This document shows positions 17,117 to 26,300 of a stretch of 64,000 nt of DNA, in pieces (the first letter of the stretch is position 1; each line of letters opens with the position of its first letter). The position numbers and the translations under genes are program-made. Origin of the DNA: Ornithinimicrobium faecis. Its GTDB lineage: Bacteria; Actinomycetota; Actinomycetes; Actinomycetales; Dermatophilaceae. The stretch covers positions 2,976,001-3,040,000 of the forward strand of contig NZ_CP099489.1 of the NCBI RefSeq assembly GCF_023923225.1, given 5' to 3'. The notes beneath the pieces are model-generated. The model searched no databases. It was not told the origin of the DNA and worked only from the letters and a program-made list of their open reading frames with translations.

Positions 17117-17583
17117 TGCGGCCCTGGGCGGGCTGGTTGGCCGCAGGGCTGCTCCTGCTCTCGCTCGGGCTCCCCTGGGCCGGCCCCTCGACCCGCACGG
17201 TCCCTGGTGGGCCCTCGTGCATCCCCGACCTGTCCGGCGAGGGTGGGCTGATCTGCGACTACATCGGCGTTGCGACCACGCACGTGGTGGATGGTGTCGT
17301 GGGCGGTGGGTCCCCGGCGAGACTCTTCCTCGTCCTGGCGCTGTTCCTGCTGGTCGTGGGTCTGCGGACACACCGACCGACCGCTCTGCTGATCGCTGCA
17401 GCCTCGGCCGCCCTCGCGGTGGCCACGGCGCTTCCGAGTGTGCAGAGCGGCCAGTTCACCGCTCTGCTCGCGGCCGGGCTGCTCCTGGTGTCGGTCGGTG
17501 GCGCCGGTCAGCGGGTGCGGTCGTTGAGATCCGCAACGTGGGGTGACACCGACGGGTCAAGCCCCAGCCCCAGCGCCAGATAG
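17113..17583 (+). CDS. Small four-helix membrane protein, unknown function
   Basis: The 156-residue protein has predicted helices at about 4-23, 72-86, 93-110 and 116-133, and a short extracytoplasmic segment with two Cys (CIPDL, ICDY) between the first two. I do not recognise the family. ATG at 17113 overlaps the amidohydrolase stop by 4 bases, so it is translationally coupled to it. Its last 76 bases overlap the 3' end of the convergent SIS gene. Confidence 0.7.
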   Translation: MMRPWAGWLAAGLLLLSLGLPWAGPSTRTVPGGPSCIPDLSGEGGLICDYIGVATTHVVDGVVGGGSPARLFLVLALFLLVVGLRTHRPTALLIAAASAALAVATALPSVQSGQFTALLAAGLLLVSVGGAGQRVRSLRSATWGDTDGSSPSPSAR

Positions 17584-18788
17584 GTCGCCGTGAAGTCTGC
17601 GGTGGACACCAACTCGGCCAGTCGGGTGAGCGGGCGGCCCGGCTGCGCGATCACGTCCATCACCCGCACGCCAGCGTCTCGGGCCGTTTCGAGCACCGCG
17701 TCGGTCAGGGCCTGGGACTGAGCGGACTCGCTGGTCGGCGGCTCCACCGGGGCGTCGCGCAGGGTGAGCAGCCCCAGCTGAGGCATGGACGGGCCGTCCA
17801 GGAACGGGTCGGCAAAGATGTCCTGACCCGACTGACCCCGCGGGATCTCGGCGAGATCTCCCTCCGGCTCGGCGAAGTGATGGGGCTCCCAGCCGCTGGT
17901 GTCGATGTCACCGAGCCGGATGCGCCCGGCGTCATAGGTGCCCGGGCGGCGTCCACCGATCGCGGTGTAGGGACCGTCGAAGCAGGCCACAATCTGGCTG
18001 GCAGCGTCCGGCAGCTCGCCCCAGGGAGCCGGCACCCGGGCCGTGCGCGCCAGCATGGAGGCGGCACGGGCGGCCGCCACACCGCTGAGCGGACCGTCCC
18101 CGAGCACCATGGGCACGGTCTCGGCCAGTTGCAGGGCCAGCAGCTTGGCCGGGTTGACGAAGGACTCCGAGGTGGGCCGATAGGTCTCGGCGGCCTCGTC
18201 GAGACGCTCGGCCACCTCGGTCATCCCCTCGGCGGGGGTGTCGACGATGCCGATCGCGTCAGCCCCGAGCAGGACCGGGGTGAGCAGGCTCCACAACGAC
18301 GTCCGCGAACTGGTGCGAGCACGGCCCACGCCGATGTGCACCCCCCTGGCGCGTCGGCATACGTCGGCCAGTGGCGAGTCGTCGGCGCCGACGGTCAACA
18401 GGGAGGCGCCCCGCCGGGCCGCCTCGGCGGCAATCGCCAGGGGGCCGGGCGCACGCCCGGACAGGGAGACCGCCACCACCAGGTCGAGCGGCCCCACCCA
18501 CCCGGGCAGTGGCAGGTTTCGTCGGGCCTGGACCGGCACGGGCGAGCCGGGCTCGGCGAGCAGCTCGAGCACGTCGGCCACCAGGGCCGAACCGCCCAGC
18601 GCCGCGACCAGCACGGACCGGGGGCGATCGAGCTGGGCAAACCGGTCAATGCCGGCTTCCTGCGCGAGCGTCACGGACTCACGCACCTGGGCACCGGCGG
18701 TCGCCAGGGCGCGCAGGGTCTGCCGACTGTCCTTGCGGAGCAGCTCGTCCGGGTCGTCGAGCAGGGCGTCGTCGATGTGTGGTGCCAT
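17508..18788 (-). CDS. SIS-domain protein, phosphoglucose/phosphomannose isomerase-like
   Basis: The 426-residue protein has two SIS-type halves: ALGGSALVADVLELL and VVAVSLSGRAPGPLAIA in the first, and GPLSGVAAARAASMLARTA in the second. It resembles the actinobacterial protein encoded next to phosphomannomutase (Rv3256c in M. tuberculosis) and may interconvert sugar 6-phosphates, which is inference. ATG at 18788, 11 bases after the Trm112-like gene. The three-gene run manB - Trm112 - SIS is one operon. Its 3' end overlaps a convergent membrane-protein gene by 76 bases. Confidence 0.85.
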   Translation of the reverse strand: MAPHIDDALLDDPDELLRKDSRQTLRALATAGAQVRESVTLAQEAGIDRFAQLDRPRSVLVAALGGSALVADVLELLAEPGSPVPVQARRNLPLPGWVGPLDLVVAVSLSGRAPGPLAIAAEAARRGASLLTVGADDSPLADVCRRARGVHIGVGRARTSSRTSLWSLLTPVLLGADAIGIVDTPAEGMTEVAERLDEAAETYRPTSESFVNPAKLLALQLAETVPMVLGDGPLSGVAAARAASMLARTARVPAPWGELPDAASQIVACFDGPYTAIGGRRPGTYDAGRIRLGDIDTSGWEPHHFAEPEGDLAEIPRGQSGQDIFADPFLDGPSMPQLGLLTLRDAPVEPPTSESAQSQALTDAVLETARDAGVRVMDVIAQPGRPLTRLAELVSTADFTATYLALGLGLDPSVSPHVADLNDRTR

Positions 18789-18799
18789 GGAGTTGCCCC

Positions 18800-19006
18800 T
18801 CAGCGCGTGATGGTGGTGGCGTCGCTCTCGAGGAGGACGGGGATCCCCTCGGTGATCGGGAACTGCCGGCGCTGGCCGGCTCCGCCGCAGTCCTGGGCGC
18901 ACTCGAGCACCGGCTGACCCGCGTCGTTGGTGGCGTCGACCAGCTCGTGGCGGCCGACTGGACAGCGCAGGATCTCCCGCACCCAGGGCTCGATTGCATC
19001 AGTCAT
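18800..19006 (-). CDS. Trm112-like zinc-ribbon protein
   Basis: The 68-residue protein has LRCPVGRHELV at residues 13-23, ECAQDCGG near 35-42 and the family's FPITEGIPVLL segment. Trm112-like proteins are small zinc-ribbon partners of methyltransferases or other enzymes. Here the partner is unknown. The ATG overlaps the manB stop by 4 bases (ATGA). Confidence 0.9.
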   Translation of the reverse strand: MTDAIEPWVREILRCPVGRHELVDATNDAGQPVLECAQDCGGAGQRRQFPITEGIPVLLESDATTITR

Positions 19007-20424
19007 GCGCGCACCATCCTCAGCACCTCATCACGGATCGTCGTCATGGTGGCCTCGTCGGAGGCCTCCACATTGAGCCGCAGCAGCGGCTCGGTGTTGC
19101 TGGGCCGCAGCGAGATCCACCAGAACTCGTCTCCGGTCCCGACGCCCATCGTCAGGCCGTCGAGCAGGTCGACACTAGCGCCCTGCTCCTCGCCCCAGGC
19201 CCGGACCCGGGCCGTCGCCGCGGGGACATCCTCGACCAGGGAGTTGATCTCGCCGGAGCCGGCATAGCGCTCATAGGACGCCACGAGGTCCGACAGCGCA
19301 CCCCTTTGACCCCCGAGGGCCGCCAGGACGTGCATCGCCGCCAGCATCCCGGTGTCGGCGAACCAGAAGTCCCGGAAGTAGTAGTGGGCGGAGTGCTCAC
19401 CACCGAACACGGCGTCGTGCTCGGCCATGTGGGCCTTGATGTAGGAGTGACCGACCCGGGTCCGCACGGGTCGTGCCCCGGCCTGGGAGATCGTCTCGGG
19501 CACGACGCGCGAGCAGATGACGTTGTGGACCACCGCGACCTCGGCGGGGTCGACTCCGGCCGCGACCTCGCGGGCGATCTCACGGGCAGCCACCAGGGCC
19601 GTGATCGCACTGGGGGTGACTGGCTCACCGCGCTCGTCGACCACGAAGCAGCGGTCAGCGTCACCGTCGAAGGCGAGCCCCAGATCGGCCCCGTGCGCGA
19701 GGACCGCTGCCTGCAGGTCACGCAGGTTCTCCGGCTCCAGGGGGTTGGCCTCATGGTTGGGGAAGGTGCCGTCCAGCTCGAAATACAGCGGGACGATCTC
19801 CAGTGGGAGGTTCGATCGCTGCAGGACGGCCGGCACGGTGTGGCCGGCCATGCCGTTGCCCGCGTCCACCACAACCTTCAGCGGGCGCCCCTCCGAGAGG
19901 TCCACCAGGGAGTGCAGGAAGTCGGCATAGTCGTCGAGCAGGTCTGCCTGATCGATGCTGCCCACGCTCGCGCCGGCGGGCAGGTCGTGCTCGGCCCCGC
20001 GGTCGAGCAGCCACTGGGCCAGGTCACGCACCTCGGCCAGGCCGCTGTCGAGTCCGACCGGACGGGCACCGGACCGGCAGAGCTTGATGCCGTTGTAGGT
20101 AGCCGGGTTGTGGCTGGCCGTGAACATCGCCCCCGGCACCGACCGGGCGCCGCTGGCGTAGTAGAGCCCGTCGGTCGAGCACAGGCCGATCATCGTCACG
20201 TCCACGCCGTGGGCCGCCGCCCCCGCCGCGAAGGCACGGGAGAGCTCCGGCGAGGAGGGCCTCATGTCGTGGCCGATGACCATGGCCGTGGCGCCCTCGG
20301 GGATCACCACGACCTGGGCGTAGGCGGAGCCGAGCGCGGTTGCCACGGCCGGGCTGAGCTGCTCCGGCACGAGTCCGCGCACGTCGTAGGCCTTGATGAA
20401 GTCCTGGAGGCGCGCTGTGGTCAC
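19003..20424 (-). CDS. manB: Phosphomannomutase/phosphoglucomutase
   Basis: The 473-residue alpha-D-phosphohexomutase has the active-site serine loop in MFTASHNPATYNGIK, the metal loop FDGDADRCF, the sugar loop GEHSAHYYFRD and the phosphate-binding RPSNTEPLLRLNVE. It converts mannose-6-phosphate to mannose-1-phosphate for GDP-mannose and cell-envelope mannosylation. GTG start at 20424, with a TAGGCT hexamer exactly 6 bases upstream. It lies just behind DUF3499, as in M. tuberculosis (Rv3257c-Rv3258c). Confidence 0.94.
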   Translation of the reverse strand: MTTARLQDFIKAYDVRGLVPEQLSPAVATALGSAYAQVVVIPEGATAMVIGHDMRPSSPELSRAFAAGAAAHGVDVTMIGLCSTDGLYYASGARSVPGAMFTASHNPATYNGIKLCRSGARPVGLDSGLAEVRDLAQWLLDRGAEHDLPAGASVGSIDQADLLDDYADFLHSLVDLSEGRPLKVVVDAGNGMAGHTVPAVLQRSNLPLEIVPLYFELDGTFPNHEANPLEPENLRDLQAAVLAHGADLGLAFDGDADRCFVVDERGEPVTPSAITALVAAREIAREVAAGVDPAEVAVVHNVICSRVVPETISQAGARPVRTRVGHSYIKAHMAEHDAVFGGEHSAHYYFRDFWFADTGMLAAMHVLAALGGQRGALSDLVASYERYAGSGEINSLVEDVPAATARVRAWGEEQGASVDLLDGLTMGVGTGDEFWWISLRPSNTEPLLRLNVEASDEATMTTIRDEVLRMVRA

Positions 20425-20430
20425 CCGGTG

Positions 20431-20436
20431 AGCCTA
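20431..20436 (-). promoter_or_regulatory. Predicted -10 (TAGGCT), manB operon
   Basis: TAGGCT ends 6 bases before the manB GTG and overlaps the DUF3499 stop codon. It gives manB a leaderless transcript independent of DUF3499. Confidence 0.55.
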
Positions 20437-20787
20437 ACGGTCGCGCAGCAGGCGCAGGTGCCCCCGTCGGCCGACCTCGGTGACGTTGGCCTCTGCCGGT
20501 CGCAACGGGCGCGCACCGGGGTCCTCCTGGGACTTGTGCTCGCGGACTGCCTCTGCCAGGGCCACCAGGTCATCGGGTGGCTCCTCCCCCATCTGGAGTC
20601 GGACGATGTCCCAGCCGCGGGGGGCGGTCAGTCGCCGGGCGTGGTTGTCGCACAGGTCGTAGGAGTGCGGCTCGGCATAGGTGGCCAGCGGGCCGAGGAC
20701 CGCGGTCTGCTCGGCGTAGACATAGGTCAGCGTGGCGAAGGCAGCACTGCCGCACGCGGTCTTGGAGCACTGACGGGAGATAGCCAC
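20434..20787 (-). CDS. DUF3499 family protein
   Basis: The 117-residue protein has SRQCSKTACGSAA at residues 4-16 and SYDLCDNHARRLTAPRGWD around 45-65. The paired Cys residues suggest a small zinc-binding protein of unknown function, conserved beside manB across actinobacteria (Rv3258c). GTG at 20787 is chosen because the conserved part begins three residues later and TACAGT (20796-20801) lies 8 bases upstream; the longer frame to 20967 overlaps the divergent gene. Confidence 0.85.
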   Translation of the reverse strand: MAISRQCSKTACGSAAFATLTYVYAEQTAVLGPLATYAEPHSYDLCDNHARRLTAPRGWDIVRLQMGEEPPDDLVALAEAVREHKSQEDPGARPLRPAEANVTEVGRRGHLRLLRDR

Positions 20788-20795
20788 GATCAAAG

Positions 20796-20801
20796 ACTGT
20801 A
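20796..20801 (-). promoter_or_regulatory. Predicted -10 (TACAGT), DUF3499 gene
   Basis: TACAGT lies 8 bases before the GTG at 20787 and no ribosome site is present. It overlaps a CGGCATAC octamer. Confidence 0.45.
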
Positions 20802-20919
20802 TGCCGTTGTGCCGGTTCAGTGCGGCAACCACGCCGATGCGTGGCTGCCCTGGATCGGCGACGGTGCCCGGATCTTGGCGTGACAGACTGCGCGGGTCTG
20901 ACGCGACGGAGGTGGAGTG

Positions 20920-21330
20920 ATGGCCCGGTGGAGTCCGGAGTCGGCGCTGCGGCGGCGTGACCGTCACGGCCGGGGGTTGCGTGGCCCGCTCGCCTGGCCG
21001 CCTGTGCCGGCGATGCGCACCCGCTCAGGCCGGTTCGACGATCTGGTGCTGGATGCGATCCAGTTGATCGAGCACCGTCTGGGCCGTGACCTCAGCGACC
21101 TCGAGGTTGCCGTCGAGGAGGTCCCGCCGGCCGATCCGGCGCCCTGGGAGTCTGGCATCGCCCTGGGCCGACTCTTTCCTGCCGAGGGTTCGTTGCCTGC
21201 CCGGGTGGTGGTCTACCGGCGTCCGGTGGAGTCTCGCGGCCAGGACGATGAGCTGGCCGCCCTGGTCCACGAGGTCCTGGCTGAGCAGGTGGCCAGCATG
21301 CTCGGGATCGACCCCGAGGATCTGCTCTAG
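20920..21330 (+). CDS. Minimal zincin-like (metallopeptidase family) protein with altered motif
   Basis: The 136-residue protein fits the short metallopeptidase family found opposite DUF3499 in actinobacteria (Rv3259). It begins with an Arg-rich segment, followed by FDDLVLDAIQLIEHRL and a C-terminal LVHEVLAEQVASMLGID. The last segment sits where the HExxH motif of the family is expected, but the second His is Glu (HEVLAE), so peptidase activity is doubtful. ATG at 20920 has GGAGG 7 bases upstream; a GTG three bases earlier is an alternative. Confidence 0.75.
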   Translation: MARWSPESALRRRDRHGRGLRGPLAWPPVPAMRTRSGRFDDLVLDAIQLIEHRLGRDLSDLEVAVEEVPPADPAPWESGIALGRLFPAEGSLPARVVVYRRPVESRGQDDELAALVHEVLAEQVASMLGIDPEDLL

Positions 21331-21344
21331 CGATCTGCTCAAGG

Positions 21345-21377
21345 TGCTCTGGGTCTGCTCTGGGTCTGCTCTGGGGC
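21345..21377. repeat. 11-bp tandem repeat, three copies
   Basis: TGCTCTGGGTC occurs at 21345-21355 and 21356-21366, and with one change at 21367-21377. It fills part of the 78-base convergent gap between the zincin-like gene and the DUF5719 gene. Confidence 0.8.
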
Positions 21378-21408
21378 CCTACTCTGGGACTGTTCCCGAG
21401 GTGACTGC

Positions 21409-23340
21409 TCACGGCATCCAGGGAGCGATCGCCCGCAGCTGGCGGGTGACTGCCGCCTCGGGCAGCGGCAGGCTGGCGATCAGCGTGCCGAGCTCGTGCT
21501 CGAGTGTGGAGACCACGGCCGCCGACACTGTCCCCTGATGCGGCTGCACCCAGACGCTCTCGGTCTGTGCCGGAAGCTCCACCGTGTGGCTGGAGGCCGC
21601 CGGGATCGTCACCTCGCTGCTCTCGACAGCGCCAGCGACGACCGTGACCACCTCCACGGTGGCGCCCTCGAGCGAGGTGACCGACAGTGAGCCCTTGATG
21701 GCGCCATCAGCGCTGGTGGCCAGCGGCGCCCCGTGCAGCTCGCTGGTCGGCGCGGTGGCGGGGATCCAGGCCAGGTCACCCGCCCCGTCGGCCTCGGCGC
21801 GTCGCTGCACGTGGGCTGCGGCGAGGACAGGGGTGTCCGAGCTGACCTCGATGCCCTGCGTGCCAGCCGGCAGGTCCGCGACATCGACATCCACCACAGA
21901 CCCAGGAGCAACGTTGGTGACCCCCTGCTCCAACCGCACCGGACCGTCGGGAGTCAGCGCCCGCAGTTGCACAACGGCGGCCTCTTGACCGGGAGCTGCG
22001 ACGCGGACCATCGCGATGTCCGCCGAGTCCGGGCGCGGTGCCGGCACAGCGGGGATGACCAGGCTGGTGCCTGGGGCCGCCGTCGCGGTGGTCACCTCGG
22101 TCCCGCGGTCCACGGTGCCTTCCAACCAACGGTCTCCCAGGGCAGCAACGACCGGTCCGCCGGTCGTGGTCACGTGAATGACGGGCCGCTCCTCCCCCGG
22201 CGCGAGTGCGTCGAGCAGGACCACGTGCCGCCCTGCGGGCGGCACCACGATGCCGGTGCCGCCCACGACACTGACCGGTCCGGCCGCTCCGAGCACCTCC
22301 GCAGTCACCGTGACCGGGTTGCCGGTCGGGTTGGCCAGGATGAGCCGCTCGACCCGCCCCGTCTCGTCACCGCCACCCACCAGCCAGAGATCGTCCAGAG
22401 CGCCACCACACACGGCGGTGGCCATCCCCCACTGCTGCTCCTCAAAGCTGTAGCCCAGTTGTGTCCCGGCGAAACCGGCAGCCAACGCACCCTGGGCCAC
22501 CGCGCGAACCCAGGTGGATCCCTGCGCGCTCAGCGTGGCCACCTCGCCGCGGGCACTCACCTCGCTGACCTCGCCGTCTGGCACGACGCCCAGGGTGATG
22601 CCACCGCCCTCCTCAGCGGCCACGCCCTCGGGCAGGGCCTCGAGCGGGGCGCTGCCCGCACTCACGCTGACCCCCTGGTCGGTCTCGGGGACGCTGGGGT
22701 TGTCGAGCCCCACGAGCCCGGGGCCGACACAGCCGAGCGTGCTGTCGCTGATCACGGCAAGGCCCGCCTGCTGGGCGGCCTGCTCGGGTGTGGAGTCCGC
22801 ACGGTCCAGGGCGGCCGCCAGGTCGAGCCTAGCAAGGCTTCCTGAGCCGGCGCCATAGACGAGAGCAGCGGCTAGGCCGGTGATGGCCACCGCCCGCACC
22901 CATCTGCCTGCGCTCCCATAGCGCCCCTTGCGGGCTGCTCCCCCGGCGCCAGCATCGTCCGCGTCCCCAGGCCCGCCGCGGTCTCCGCGGGCGGCATAAC
23001 TGTGCTCTCCGTCGTCGGGGAACTCGCCCTCTGGCTCTCCGGCATCGGAGAACCCGCCCTCTGTCCCGTCCCCTGCGACATCCCCTGCAAGATCCTCTGG
23101 GAGATCCTCGGGCAGGTCCTCTTGCGCGGGACCCGCCGGCACCGAGTCCCCAAGCCGGTCCGGATCCTGCGCGACACCAGGGTCAGCAGGTCCGCCGCCA
23201 TCGGGGTGACCAGCGTCAGGACTCTCAGTGGCCCCGTCACGCGGCTCCGGCTCCGGCTCCGGCTCTGGGGTGGGGTTGTCATAGAAGAGGTCGTCGACCC
23301 GCGGCTCCTGCGCACTCCTGCGCTTGCGCTTGCCCGCCAT
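21409..23340 (-). CDS. DUF5719 family membrane-anchored protein
   Basis: The 643-residue protein begins with a long acidic, Pro/Glu/Gly-rich cytoplasmic segment (1-145, including PEPEPEPEP), a membrane helix at about 148-165 (VAITGLAAALVYGAG) and a large extracytoplasmic beta-rich region. DUF5719 proteins occur behind the giant glycosyltransferase next to WhiB2 and are of unknown function; a role in polysaccharide handling at the envelope is inferred from context. ATG at 23340 with AGGAGG upstream. Its A overlaps the TGA of the glycosyltransferase (TGATG), so the two are translationally coupled. Confidence 0.8.
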   Translation of the reverse strand: MAGKRKRRSAQEPRVDDLFYDNPTPEPEPEPEPRDGATESPDAGHPDGGGPADPGVAQDPDRLGDSVPAGPAQEDLPEDLPEDLAGDVAGDGTEGGFSDAGEPEGEFPDDGEHSYAARGDRGGPGDADDAGAGGAARKGRYGSAGRWVRAVAITGLAAALVYGAGSGSLARLDLAAALDRADSTPEQAAQQAGLAVISDSTLGCVGPGLVGLDNPSVPETDQGVSVSAGSAPLEALPEGVAAEEGGGITLGVVPDGEVSEVSARGEVATLSAQGSTWVRAVAQGALAAGFAGTQLGYSFEEQQWGMATAVCGGALDDLWLVGGGDETGRVERLILANPTGNPVTVTAEVLGAAGPVSVVGGTGIVVPPAGRHVVLLDALAPGEERPVIHVTTTGGPVVAALGDRWLEGTVDRGTEVTTATAAPGTSLVIPAVPAPRPDSADIAMVRVAAPGQEAAVVQLRALTPDGPVRLEQGVTNVAPGSVVDVDVADLPAGTQGIEVSSDTPVLAAAHVQRRAEADGAGDLAWIPATAPTSELHGAPLATSADGAIKGSLSVTSLEGATVEVVTVVAGAVESSEVTIPAASSHTVELPAQTESVWVQPHQGTVSAAVVSTLEHELGTLIASLPLPEAAVTRQLRAIAPWMP

Positions 23341-26300
23341 CAGGAAGACCTCCTGCGTCGTGAACCGAAGGGAAGGGCCAGGAAGAGCACCAGGGCAGCC
23401 AGGGCAACCGTGCCGATCCGCCAGGTCAGGTCTGGTGGCGGCATGGTCACCTGGAGCTGGTCCGCCGCCCCTGCTGTCACCGCAAACTGCGGTGGCCACT
23501 GGCCGGAGACCGGCTCGAGGCGCTCGCCCCCAGCACGAACCTCGGCCACCTGCGCCCAGCCCGCGGCCTCCGAGATCACCAGGGCCGCCGTGCCCTCCGG
23601 CGGTTCACCACTGTCCCGCAGCACGCTGTGCGGACCGTCGACCGGCACAACCGCCAGCGCTGTGCCGTCGCTGTCGACCAGGCGCGCTCTGGCGGACGGG
23701 ACCGCTGCGTCCTCGGTGCCTCCGCTGCCCACCCGCCAGAGCATCAGGTCCTCAGGAGCATTCACGCGAGACAACGCCGCCGTCGCATCCAGGCTCGCGA
23801 CCAGTGGGTCGTCCGGCTCAGCGCGCAGCCCGACGTGCCCCACCCCGAGGTCCAGCAGGGCATCGTGTGCGGCGCTGGAGTCGCTCGCGTCGCCGGTGTC
23901 GGTCAGGGCAAGCACAGCGTCCGTCAGTGCCTGCTCGCCCGGGTCCGGGGTGGACGTGTCCGCCCCGGTGCGGACCATCTCAGCGACCCGATCACGCACC
24001 CAGAGCCCCGGCTCCTCGCCGACGAGCTGATAGGTGACCGTGTCGTCAGTCACCGTGAGGTCCAGCACCCGCGAGGCCTCGGGGCCGGTCGCCTGGGCGT
24101 CCACGACCGCCGGATAGGGGCGCGCTGCCGCGGTCAGAGGCCCACCAGCGCCGGCCCAGACCGTCCAGGCCAGGGTGCCGACACCGGCCACGGCGACCAC
24201 ACCGGTCAGCACGGCGACCAGCGGGGCGTGCCACGCAGGCCGGCCGAGGGCCGGCGGCAGTTCCACGGCCTGTGCAGCGGCCAGCAGCAGGCAGGCGGCA
24301 GCGACGCTGAGGAAGAGTCCGGGCCACGCCGTCACGATCTCGCCCGCGTCGGTGTGGCCAGCAGGGACCACGCCGAGGTGGACCAGCGGTGCGGCCAGCG
24401 CCGCGGCAAGACCGAGCAGGGCGCCGATGAGCAGGCCAGCAGCCCGACGTCCCCGGTGTCCACGCCGCAGCGTGGCGCCAACCGCGAGCACGAGCAGGGG
24501 AACGGTCCACCACACGGTGGGCGAGAGTGACCCGCCGGCATGCAGCAACAGGGTCTGCCAGGCCGGGGTGTCAGGCCCTCCAGACACGGTGGTTCCCGCG
24601 CCGCCGAGCACAGTCCTGGGGTCGGCCAGGACCTCACGCAGCCAGGGGCCGGTCAGCAGCCAGGGCAGCACCGCGAGCAGCAGGCCACGCAGGCGCCCCC
24701 AGCCCGGGCCGAAGAGCAGGACCAGCAGTCCGCCCAGGCTGGTCAGCAGCAGCAGGGCAGGAGCGAACAGCCCCACCAGGGCGGTCAGCAGGACGGTGGC
24801 GAAGGTTGCCGTCGTGCGCTGCACGCCGTGACGCCGCGACCCGGCGACCACGACGCCGGCGACGATGAGGGGCAGGGCTGCGTGCGCGATCACCGGCCCG
24901 AGTCGGCCCTCGTCCACACCGGCAGACAACGGCGCCATCCCGGCCCAGATCAGGCCGATCAGGGCCCGGGGCCAGCGGGCGCGCACCGCCACCCTGGACG
25001 CGAAGTAGGCCGACGCCACAGACAGCGGGATCGCCGCGAACAACAGCCACGCCACCGTCACCGCCGCCGGCGACCGCGTGGCGTCAACCCACGGCAGGTG
25101 CTCCACGACCCAGGTGAAGCCACTCATCGGCAACAACCAGGCGCCCGGGTCGGCGCCGGAGCCGAGCCCCGACCCGGTCCAGGGGTCGGCCCAGCTGTGC
25201 CACACCTGCGACCAACCGCCGGAGATCGTGTGCACCTCCCCGCCAGTGACGCCATAGCCACGCCCGGACAGCGCGGGCAGGAGCTCTCGCCACCGCACGA
25301 GGGCGGCTCCGACAGCCACCAGCAGGGCGAGCACCAGTGGCCAGCTCCACAGCGTCCGGAAGCGACTGGGGGCACTCTCCAGCGACTCTGCGTCCTCCGA
25401 CACCGGACCGGTCTCCAGTGCTGCCCCTCCGCGAGGCGCACCACGATCGGTCAGCGCTCCATGGACCGTGTCCGAGGTCCCGTGCCACGCACTGCTGGCC
25501 GGGGCGAAGAGGCTGGAGAGGTTGCGTCGGCGCACCCGTTTGCGGCCCCGGAAGCGCCAGCGGGCACCCGTGCCCCGCGCCGGAGCAAGGACTGCGCCGG
25601 TGTCGGCAAACTCGGCCGCGGCCTGCTGGGGACGCTTGACGAGCAGCAGGCCCAGCCCCATCAGCACGGAGGTGATCAGGATGCCCAGGGCCCGCCACGG
25701 TGCCGCCCACCAGGATCCTCGGGCGAGTGCCATCTGGCGGGTGCGGCGCCGGGTCGTCAGTGTCGGGGCGGGGTGACCGTTGCTGCCCTGGCGCACGACG
25801 GCGTCGGTCGCGACGACGACTCGGTGTCCGGCCAGATGGCTGCGCCACGACAGGTCAAGCCCCTCCGCACCGTCGCCGAACGCCTTGTCGATGCCACCGA
25901 CGGCGTGCAGCACATCACTGCGGACCAGCAGGCCGGGCAGCGGCACCCCGATGATGTCGACCCGTTGGTCGTGCTGTCCCTGATCGAGCTCACGAGCGAT
26001 GTGGGCGTCGGCGTCCCGTCCGCCCCGGGTGATGCGGTGCCCCACCGACACCAACTGGCGCGGGTCATCGGCGCGCACCAGTTTGGGACCGACGATGCCG
26101 ACACCGCTCGACCGGCGGGTCGCCTCAACGAGGTTGCTGAGCGCCTCGGGCCCCGGCACGGAGTCGTCGTGCAGGATCCAGATCCAGTGCGTCGCGTCGG
26201 TCGCCAGGGCGGCGCGCGCGTCCTCGATGATGCTCCAAAGCGGAGGGTCCTGGTCGGGGTGCGGGACGGGCTCCCGGACGACAAGGTCGACCCCGTCCTC

